Shown one piece after another: positions 32,401 to 41,014 of a DNA stretch of 64,000 nucleotides. The stretch is from positions 10,710,709 to 10,774,708 of the forward strand of contig CAJINV010000002.1 of NCBI GenBank assembly GCA_905178155.1. The letters are read 5' to 3'. The stretch is from Amoebophrya sp. A120 (Eukaryota > Sar > Dinophyceae > Syndiniales > Amoebophryaceae). The position numbers and the translations under genes were made by a program. Within the stretch, counting starts at the first letter, position 1, and each line of letters begins with the position of its first letter. The notes below the pieces were generated by a model. The model saw only the letters and a program-made list of their open reading frames with translations, was not told where the DNA came from and did not search any database.

Positions 32401-33895
32401 AGCGCTTGACGCGGAGGCTTTGGCATCAAGTCAGTACGTTCCGAAGTACTTCCGCGAGCGCAACGGGCAGCAACTACTTGGTCCGCGAAAGCCCAGTTTT
32501 GCGCACAACCAAGGAAAAAAAGTCGAGCTTGCGTCGGAGGATTTCTTTTCCCCAGACGTCGGCTTAACGGGATTGCCCTACTCTTCCCAGCGGCGGTGGG
32601 CGTTTCTCCGACCGCCAGTACGGGACTGGATCAGGGCTAATCAATCCGTATTGGACTCCCTGTTCGACCGCGACGCGGTGTGTCGGAAGGACTCCGATCA
32701 GTCCTCTTGGAGTTGGAGCTGCTGCTCGGACGGGGTTGATGAGGCAAAAGTCTGCTGGGACAGGCTTGATGAGGAAAAAGCTGACCAGCATGAAGATCTT
32801 GGCGATCATCGTCTGGCCGTCGCAGCACCGGACGAGAAGGTGCCGCGCGCGTCCTCCTGCGCCCGGGATAATGAGAACGAAAGCCCGGACTGGGCGATGC
32901 TGAAGACCTTTCCCCAGTACCTGGCCTGGGCGTTGGAGATGCGGAGACACTTTCTGATGCCGGTTCTGCGGAATGAAGAAGACCACAAGGGGTTCGAGAC
33001 GTGGCTGTTGGAAAGGAAGCGCAGTGGTCTAATTGGTCGCGCACCGGACGAGGAAAACGAAAATACAAAGCCCCTGCAGCGTTTTCGCCCAGGAGAAACC
33101 TTCTTGTCGCTTGCCACCATGGACATGACGGCGGAGGAAAGGCACTGGCACACATTACGGCATCAGCTTTGCCTGGAGCAGTACTTTATGGACCGGGTTT
33201 TTCACAAACTCTTCTTCGACCAGGACAGTTTTGAACTTGAAGAAAAAGATCAACCTCTGCATTCAGAACCGCACCTGCGGGGAACCGAGAGAATCACGGC
33301 CGATTTTCTGGCCAGAACGCTGACCGGTCTGTCGCGCTTTCACAAGCTTTTCCCCGGCGAGATGTTGCAGGCGTGCCCGTGGCTGTTCACGCGGCTGCGA
33401 GCGTTCGTGTGGCAGAACATGTTTGCTAGTGAAGAAGTTGTGGAGGTAGACGTCGGAGAGAAGCAACAAGAGAATTTTCTGGTCCCGGTTACTTTGTTCG
33501 AAAGTCGGGCCTTGGAAGGACAGGACCTAAAGATGAGAGCCAGGGACGAGTTGGATAAGTGGAATGGAGCCTATCCGCTTGCTCATGCCGACTTTGTAAT
33601 ATTGGCGGAACTGTTTGGGGCACAGCGCGAGGTCGCGTTGGTGGAGTCCGTGGAGAACCAGGTGGAGGGGATCAAGAGACTAGTGGTCGATGTATCAAAA
33701 GGAAAAATCCCCCCTCCCCACAGCGAGAATGAAACTTCTGATGCTGGGAGAAGCTTGTTCTGTGGCTTCCTTTTTGATATGGGGAGGGGGGATTTTTCCT
33801 TACGATATGATGGCGAACGGAGCTACGCGACAAGTAGCGGACGAGAGGGCGATGTTGAGACCAACCTCCGCGAAGCCCTAAGTGCTACAACGTAG
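26414..33895 (+). CDS. Very large hypothetical protein (about 2126 aa), three introners
   Basis: Exons 26414-29474, 29801-31092, 31408-31661, 31784-31960, 32179-33692 and 33813-33895 sum to 6381 nt, an exact multiple of three, ending at TAG. Three junctions are introners (families 3, 2 and 3); the two between 31662 and 32178 are GT-AG by phase. The N-terminal 800 codons are low-complexity, rich in Ser, Arg, Gln and Gly. There is one ordered island (FASFYCPASDTYRWCTEQRA) and a second ordered zone from about residue 590 (LRLRVFEEMYGEKEYVLPGL). From about residue 920 to the end the protein is helical and charged, with repeated Trp/Leu/Phe clusters such as FLEYLQFAVSW-like and AFHALVCEHWRKP segments. 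I recognise no domain. The first junction reads QQQLHF|KDAHEEFRAKVCYRK. The assignment as one gene rests on frame and phase continuity across all five junctions. Confidence 0.7.
29475..29800 (+). mobile_element. Introner, family 3, in the large hypothetical gene
   Basis: 326 bp including one CCACT duplicate (29470-29474 and 29796-29800; extends to CCACTT). Left end TATCGTAAAGAAAAATCCCC then CCTCCCC; right end GGGGAGGGGGGATTTTTCCT then CTTGATA. The interior has TTTGTCATGC. Removal gives CTC CAC TTC AAG GAC GCC, moving between two otherwise unlinked frames. No GT-AG register. Confidence 0.9.
31093..31407 (+). mobile_element. Introner, family 2, in the large hypothetical gene
   Basis: 315 bp including one CTAGT duplicate (31088-31092 and 31403-31407). 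Left end TATGGGAGTGTCAGGATCGA; right end TCGATCCTGGCGCTTTCATA. The sequence is clearly related to the copy at 8663 along its whole length, including the GCATGACAAA and TTTGTCATGC words and a TTTATGCATCGCAAACTA block. Removal gives GTT TCT AGT TAT GAG CCG in frame. No register gives GT-AG. Confidence 0.9.
33693..33812 (+). mobile_element. Short introner, family 3 (120 bp, stop-free)
   Basis: Only 120 bp. Left end TATCAAAAGGAAAAATCCCC then CCTCCCC; right end GGGGAGGGGGGATTTTTCCT then TACGATA. Flanked by CGATG / TGATG (four of five bases). The length is a multiple of three and the element has no stop in the host frame, so the gene stays open whether it is spliced or retained. Spliced, the protein reads LVVDGERSYATSS. 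Most of the family-3 interior is deleted. Confidence 0.8.
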
Positions 33896-34271
33896 TCGGA
33901 TTTTCATACTCTCTAGCATGTTGTAGCCACTAGTACTTGATGTCGGCGCGCTGGCCATGCTCAGTGGGTCTGCGCAGAAAGTCATTTTTTTCTTTACTTT
34001 GCACTTGCGAAGATCTGCTTACATGCGACACGTCATCCTCAAACAAAGCCAGCGACATAGTGATGTTGGTCATCTTGTTCTTCAAATTTTGTTCTTTCAA
34101 TTGATACAACGTTTCTCGGCATCGATCTTCGGCATGGTCGGGAGCACATTTTGAGTTTGGTGTTCAGCGCATTTGTTGTGTTGGTCCTGGGGTTTCTCTG
34201 CGTGAGCCTAGGACCTACTCCCTCAGTGGCAATGGAAAATGACGTTACCTTCTTGCTGGGAGCGAGGATAA
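33896..34271. other. Intergenic, nothing recognised
   Basis: About 376 bases between the large gene and the first open exon of the next. T-rich, with no supported exon. It may contain the unseen first exon of the next gene. Confidence 0.45.
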
Positions 34272-37200
34272 AAGAGAGACACAGGCCAAGCTTTCCAATA
34301 TGGAGAGAGTAGTACAGAAATTTTCCAAAGGAGGGCCGCGCTTAACAGGAAAGTAGTGACATCGCGTTACCAGCACCAGCAGTATCGTATTCTTGGTGGG
34401 TCAGCTTCTGGGGCAAAACTTGAACAAGATGAAGGCAAACAAAGACCGGCCCACGCGACTGCGGACGGGACAGAAGCCCCGCAGTCGCTTCATGTACTTA
34501 TGTATGTCTTTCTGAGTGTCGGTTTTTTCAGTGTCTCGCCTTGTTCCTGGCTGACGCAAGGAATCTTTGTGCATATAGTCATGTTTTATCCGATGAATTA
34601 TGGGTTTGAGCTAAGGGGCTTAAGAGGAGATACTTATCGTATCACCCATTGAATATTGCAGGTCTGGTGGCACCTCTATCGCCGATAGTCCCATTGACCG
34701 ACGGAGCGATCAGGTGGCGCAGGACAGCGGAAGCGACGTCGAATTGGATAGCATGATCCAATCTCTCGAGGGACGCCTGGCGCAACTGGAGTCGTGGCGC
34801 ATGGACGACGATGGTAAGAAATAAAGATTACGGGTGTTTATCATTCCCACATACTTCGATTTTGACCTTTTCGTTAGGACAGGCGAGACGCAAGAACGCA
34901 TGCTGGAAATAGTTACGTTGTCGCTCTTGGTTATTTCTCGTGCCCAAGCATTAATCAACTGAGGTCGATCACAAAAAATGCAGTGTCCACCCCGGGGACG
35001 GCGAAGAGTGAAGGAAAACACAACCAGCTAGCTGCCTCGATTCGTGGGATGCTGGAAAATCCCAATGCTTCCGCCAGGTCTCAGTTACTATATCTGGGTG
35101 GCCACTACGGTTTCCGATTTCACGTGATATGAAAAATCAAAAATCATCAATTGCCTCGGCGGTTGCTAAAGTTTTCCAAAAGAAGCATGTGCGTGTGCTC
35201 AATTGTTTTTCGGAATGCCACACTTCGACCCACAGGTCCCGTAATGTCACACCGCGCGACGCCACTGATAATTTGGGCACGTCTTCTAAGCAAAAGCTCC
35301 GTCTGGAAGCTACTGCCGAGGAAACGGAGGAATTCTGTGGCGGCTCCGCTACATCAGCTTCAGCAGCTGCGAACCTCAATACGTCACAGTCTGCCTCGGG
35401 TCGGCACAGCAAGCAACCGGCAAACGGCAATTCCAAGTCGCCGGCTGGAGGCCAAGGTAGGATGAGCGCCAAGTCACCCTCCTCCAGTAGTGGCAGTGCA
35501 GTTGCTATAATGGGCAAAAAAGGCGTTGCTGACCACGCGAGCAGCAGCCAGGAGACCATTGTGATTCAGGAGCAAAACGAAAGAATGGGCCAAGCGAAGC
35601 AGGAGGAGCTCAAGACCTCCTCGCACGAAAGCGTGTCTGCTGCCGCCGCCTCCCCCTCCGAGTCAACGGCGGCGCCGGCTGAGTCACCCCCCAGTTCCAG
35701 TCCCGCGGACGCGGCCAGGTTTGTTCCAAAAGTCAAACATTATCCAAACCGGAAAATAATGGGGAAAACCAAAACGACGAATATGAAACCTTGCTCCACT
35801 CGTCGCGCTTGCCTCTCTCAAAAATACTTTATATTTCTTTGTTCCCCTGGATAATTTTAATCATAAGGGGAAGATGTGCTTTTGTTAATTGACTCTGTCT
35901 CATGGTCAACATGATCTCATGAAATGAAATTCAGATCCATTCTTCCGACGATGCCGGCGTCGCCGGGTGCCGCGCCGGAGTTACCCGGCCTGCGTGCGAT
36001 GCCCACACACGTCAACGACCTGCGGCAAGGGTCCTCCCGCCAGGAGGCGCAGCAATGGTCCACGGGGGAGGACGTGATGCGGGAGCGCGGGCAGAGAATT
36101 CGGGAGGGCGAGCAGGCCGTCCCGGCAACTTCTACATCCCCGCGGAGTAAAAGCGGCAACGATCTTGGGCGGGGCAAAAAGGACCACGTCGCGCGTGCAT
36201 CCCCGGGCGGAAGCGTGAACCTTAGCGTTAGCCAGCTCCACGGCGCCATGCGGAACGGCGATCCGCGCGCGCGGCTCGGCATGGGGGGTTCGGGAGCGAG
36301 AAAGGGAGAAAGTCAGGACACGGACGGAGCAAGCAACACGGGCATGTTTGGCACGTTGAAAAATGGCTTTTATCGCCTTTTCACTGCCACACCCGTCGCA
36401 CGCACGACCTCGTCTGCGATGGAGAAGTCGACCTCGGTACTGGAAAGCGTGGACGCAAGTATGCGCGCTTCCACTGAATCTTTGTACCGGTCACGCAAAA
36501 GGACGGCGAGTTTTGAGACGTTGGCAGGTATGAAGTGCTCCTTTGCGGCTATACTTACAAGCTTGTGTAGGCACTGTTGTTTTTTCCTTTTGCGGGCATA
36601 CTACCTTCATCTCCAAAGAAATGGTATCTTAGGTCATCGCGGACCCCAGCAGCGAGAGTCTCGCTCCTGTGACCCGAAGCGGACCTACGCACCGCCGCCG
36701 CGGGTGATTTCGCTGGAGCCGCCGGCGACACAGCCAGTCTCCGACCCCCCGCTGGTCGAGCGGTTCACCATGGCTTCACGTCCCGGCAGCGCCATGTCGA
36801 GGCCAGATCGGTCCACCGGGCGCCTGGCGGGCGCGCATGCAGGGGGAGCTGCGAATCCGATAACTGGCAGCGCAACAATCTGCCGTAATCTGTTGACGGA
36901 CACGACAACGGTTTTGACGCCGCGGAATGGTGTGAACGAAAACAATGCCGAGGCGTTGCAACGCAGAGTCGGCAGAGACATTCAGGCGTCCGCAGGTCTG
37001 CACGGATGGCTACTTTTGATAGAAGTACCTGGTTTGCATAGGCAGTGGCAGGCCGCGAGAAATCAATTTATTTGTTCCCCTAGTTGTTTGTTGTATGTGG
37101 TAATAGGTGACTCTTCTGTACAGATTCGCCCTGAAAAGCGATTCTATGCCTTTCCCGCAGGTGCTGGCGCTCCCACTCGGCGCTCGCTTTTGACGGAGCA

Positions 37201-37780
37201 AACCACCACGGCAACGGACGTGGGCGGCCGCCAGTGCCCCTCGACGGCGCGGCAGTGCGGGGAGGCCATGCGCAACCGGGCCGATGATATCCGGCGCAAC
37301 TGCGCCCGCAAGTCGCACGACTGCACGGAGGGCGCGAAGGCGTGCCAGGAGGAAATGCACAAAATCGACACGCAGTTGCGCGACCGGAAGGAAAACCTAA
37401 CGCGGCACTGCGCGCGGCACATGTGCAACTTGCAGGAGTCGGCGAAGGAGAACACGCGGAAGTGCATGTACGGTACGCGCACCCGGTGCAGTAATCTTGC
37501 GAGCGCGACGAGCGGCGCGGCCCGGACGTGCGCGGCAAAGAGCGACAAGAACGCCAAGGAATGCATGGCGAAAACGAGCAGCAATGCCAAGGAGTGCGGC
37601 GCCAGCACCGCCAAGGCGGCGAAGCGGTGCTGCGAGCTGCCCTACCTCGGGTTCTCGGCCGCGAAGGACGGGGAGCGGCGGTGCACACGGGACTGCGTGA
37701 ACTTGCGCGAGGACGTCGCGTTCTTGTCGAATTTGAGCACCTTTTTCAACATCTCGCATGTCAAGGTGTGGACGCATTAG
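34272..37780 (+). CDS. Multi-exon hypothetical protein with Cys-periodic helical tail (5' end unclear)
   Basis: Exons supported by GT-AG sites and matching phase: up to 34501, 34662-34813, one ending 35077 (start unclear, about 34.89-34.96 kb), 35236-35718, 35935-36527, 36633-36995 and 37161-37780 (TAG). The first exon is open from 34272 but has no ATG, so the start lies upstream or in a different phase. The middle is Ser/Ala/Gly-rich and probably disordered. The last exon is distinct. From about 37230 it encodes a helical, Ala/Lys/Arg-rich region with cysteines at regular spacing, e.g. AAKSDKNAKEC, MAKTSSNAKEC and GASTAKAAKRC, each an 11-residue unit ending in Cys. Earlier Cys residues (RNCARKSHDC, TRHCARHMC) follow a looser pattern. 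Eleven-residue repeats suggest a right-handed or LEA-like helix with a Cys stripe. No family is recognised. Confidence 0.65.
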
Positions 37781-38760
37781 TTCCAGCGATGGAGTTTGGA
37801 TTTGCTTGTGCTTAGCGAGGTCGAGTATGAAAGTTCTCTAAAGCAGCCTTTTATTGTATCGTAGCAGTTGAGCTTTTTTTACAGATAATGTTTGTTAGGT
37901 TTGTGAACTCTGAAAGTCCTCCAATTGATTTTCACTGAATATAGTAGCAGAGGCGGGCGACGCCACATGAAGAATTGTTTCCAAGAAAAAACCACTTCGC
38001 GTCCCTAGCGACGATTCCTTCTCTTTGAAAAATACTTTGTCCGTTTGTTAGGACGGGCAAAGAAGAATTCTACTTCTAAATACTTTTTAACTTAAGCTTG
38101 AAAGAATATCCACGTTTCAACTACAATTTCTTGCCGTGCGTACCGACCACGAGAATTCTAAATACTTACTCCTTCTATTACTACAAATGCAATTCACCTC
38201 ATCTCTAGTTCTACCAGAAGCCAAGGCTTTTTCACAGCGTTAAGTTTCCTAAGCAATCTACTTGAGCGCTTTCTACATTATCGACTGATTGCAAGGCCTC
38301 TGTGCCTTCTCCTCCTTTTTGATATCAGGATGGTTTTGTCGTGAAGAATGCGCTCAAGATTTCTATACTTATCTATTACGCCGGGCGAACGTGGTTGCAC
38401 TTGCGCAGCTTGTCTTTCACCCTCCTCGAGAGCTTTTTATTTTGATTTTGGACATCGAGAGAGCCTTTTGCTCTTCGTGTTTTGCAAAAAATGGAAGAAC
38501 AAGCAAGTGTTAACCACACCAGGATAGCGAAAAGGTACCTCCGGCACGGGAACGGACCACGCTACGCGAAAATCCAGGACGAAATTGAGCCGGAACTGTT
38601 GTTCTCTCTCAACAGCAGGTGAACGCTGCCTGTTAAGTGCTGTTATCGAAGGAACAAGTACTTATCGCGCGACGTGAAGAGTCGTGACGCCAACATTGAC
38701 TCCGGAGATTATTCTGAACTCAACAGGAAGTAGACCCGCTACTCTCACTTTCCGTGGAAG
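37781..38760. other. Intergenic, about 1 kb, T-rich
   Basis: No supported gene. T- and A-rich with frequent stops. The last 60 bases before ATG 38761 contain a CAACAG that could serve as a cis- or trans-splice acceptor. Confidence 0.5.
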
Positions 38761-40181
38761 ATGGGGCAGGACTCGTTGCCCTTCCGACGACGAGTCCTGC
38801 TTCGCCTGTGTGCTGTCCCCGCAACATCAAGCGGTCTTTGTTCTTTTTTGCTTACTCCTGTTTGTCTCTTCACTTTGCCCGGAGCTACTGCACTTGCGGT
38901 TGCCCGGAGAACTGCACTTGCGACTTCCGCCAAGCTGGACCCGACGGAGATTGACGAGATTAAGGTTTCCCCCGAACCCCCGAGCGTGGAGGAGGTGAGC
39001 GAGGATGTGCAGGAGCTTATCAAAGCGAAAAAAGCCCCCACCCCATATCGGAAACGGAAGATGTGCGAATTTGTGGTGCTGTATTTGAGTACACAAATCG
39101 ACTTGTATTGCTAGAAGGCCAAGAGACGAAGCTGCGGCCTAAGTTGCAGGTAATCTGTCACGCTGTTTCCCACTTCCAGTTGCCTCCTGTCATCCTGGAG
39201 CTGCAAGGCTTTCCCACGCTAGACAGCACTACAGCCCGCATCTTTTGCCTTCTAGCATCACAAAGCTGATTTGTGACCACAAATCTGCATCACAGATTTC
39301 CGTTTTGATATGGGGAGGGGGCATTTTTCATTGTAATAGAGCTGACCGCGGACCTGCACGCGGCCAAGGCAGAGAATCTGATCTTGAAAACGTCCACGGA
39401 GGTGTCCAACAAGCTCGCGGAAATCCACAAGCTGCAGGCGGAGTTCGCGACTCTGAAGAGCAAGGCCGAGCAGCTGCAGGTGGCGAACGAGCTGCAGTTC
39501 GAGAAGATTTACAAGATCGCCGAGCGAACCGAGACCGTGTACGGAGCAGAAATTAGGAAGATTGAAAAACCGCTGGCGAAAAGTTTGAAGGCCGAACAAG
39601 TAAAAGCGACCACCGCGGCGATCCGCGCGGACCGGGATGATCTCGGGAAGGTCGCCGCAGGCGTGAAGCAGCAAATCGTCGCCCGGATGAAATCTGTCGT
39701 GGAGGGGGTGAAGAAGGCCGAGGAGGCGGCAGTCGAACCGGTGGCGGCCGCGAAGAAGGAGGAGGCGCGGTCCGTCGTGGATTTCTGGGTGCGGGCGAAG
39801 AACGCGGCGAAGCAGGTCGGGGTGTTGAAGAAGACCGCGATTCGGGCGGCGAAGCAGGCGCAGCTGTACGCGTTCTACGGACGGGCGTACGACGCGAAGA
39901 TGACGCTGAATACCGCCCACGAACTGATGAAGCAGGCGGACGCGCTGAAGGTGGAGGCCATCAAGTACCAGCACGTGGCGGAACAGCTGAACGGGAACGT
40001 CGGCACCATTGCTGCCGCCGAAGCCGCGGCGAAGGCCGACGCGGGGGCGGCGGCAAACCCCTTCGGCTTCGACACGTCGGGGGCTGATGTGGCCCTGCCC
40101 GACCTGCCGTCCGCCGTGGAGTTTGCCGAAGAAGCTGCAGCCTCCGGGAGCGGTAGTGCTGCTGGGAGCGCAGCACGATAG
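38761..40181 (+). CDS. Secretory coiled-coil protein, one introner
   Basis: Exons 38761-39017 and 39344-40181 sum to 1095 nt: 364 aa plus TAG. The N-terminus has a basic start and a hydrophobic core (about residues 24-45: GLCSFLLTPVCLFTLPGATA), consistent with a signal peptide or anchor. From about residue 60 the protein is almost wholly helical, with heptad-like Ala/Lys/Glu/Leu spacing (ELTADLHAAKAENLILK, ATLKSKAEQLQVANELQFEK). It ends in an Ala/Gly/Ser-rich tail. The junction VQEL|TADLHAAKAEN is restored only when the family-3 introner is removed. No enzyme motif is present. A structural or secreted scaffold role fits the composition, but no family is recognised. Confidence 0.75.
39018..39343 (+). 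mobile_element. Introner, family 3, in the coiled-coil gene
   Basis: 326 bp including one GAGCT duplicate (39013-39017 and 39339-39343). Left end TATCAAAGCGAAAAAAGCCC then CCACCCCATAT; right end ATATGGGGAGGGGGCATTTT then TCATTGTAATA. More diverged than the other family-3 copies, with TGTCACGCTG in place of the common TTTGTCATGC word. Removal gives CAG GAG CTG ACC GCG, in frame. No register gives GT-AG. Confidence 0.88.
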
Positions 40182-41014
40182 AGGAGGTGGTAGAGTAGAA
40201 ACGGGTGGATGAAACAAGATACTGCGTTACATCGAGCACGCTGCTCAAGGATGTTGCACTTGCATTTTTTTTTCCAGGAACAGCCCTGTGTTTGCGTTTT
40301 CCACACTAGACTACGATGACTTCTAATAGGTAAGCAGTTTGTGATGGGATGGTACCTGTGCTGTCTGTTCGTTACAACGTCGCGTGGAAAAGAAGATTTC
40401 GTTCCGTTGCAAATTTCCGCTTCGAGAGACAAAGAAGTCTGTCGGTGCGTTCTGTCTGTACAGCTCACAACCCACCTCCACAACTGGCTTGGTCGTCCTT
40501 TACCGTAAGGTTCGGTCGTTACAAAAAAACTGCTTGATTGCGCACTGTCTGTCGTGAAGTTGCATCCATTGTATCGTCCACATCGGTTTTGTTGCTGCAA
40601 TGACTGCTAAGAACATCTTTCGGTTCACGCGTGCGTTTCGTTCCTACCTTGTTGCCTCATCTCAGCAATAGAAAATTATGCGTTGAGCTTCAGGACTGTA
40701 ATGTCGGTTTCGTGCAAGCGCCGACTCGTTCTCGTCCCATGATATCAAAGAAAATCCGTCCGTCTCGTTCAAGTAGAATCGTTGACATCAGACCGAACAG
40801 CAGTAGCTAGTTTCTGATCGTCATCTTGTCAGAACCTCTTTTTTCATTTCTTACAGTGTATCTTCATACATTGGTTGTCCCTTCCCAATTTAGACGCATT
40901 ACCCTTTGACGTATTGAAAGTGAATAAACAAGAACAAATTGAAAGTGAATAAACAAGAACAAACTACTTCCGTAATTTATTTGATCACTTGCCCGGGTCA
41001 CAACAGGTGTAAGA
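40182..41014. other. Intergenic, A/T-rich, with a 25-bp duplication
   Basis: No supported gene. At 40913-40962 a 25-bp unit (ATTGAAAGTGAATAAACAAG then AACAA) occurs twice in tandem with no mismatch. A CAACAG sits 11 bases before the exchanger's ATG and could be a splice acceptor for the leader. Confidence 0.55.
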
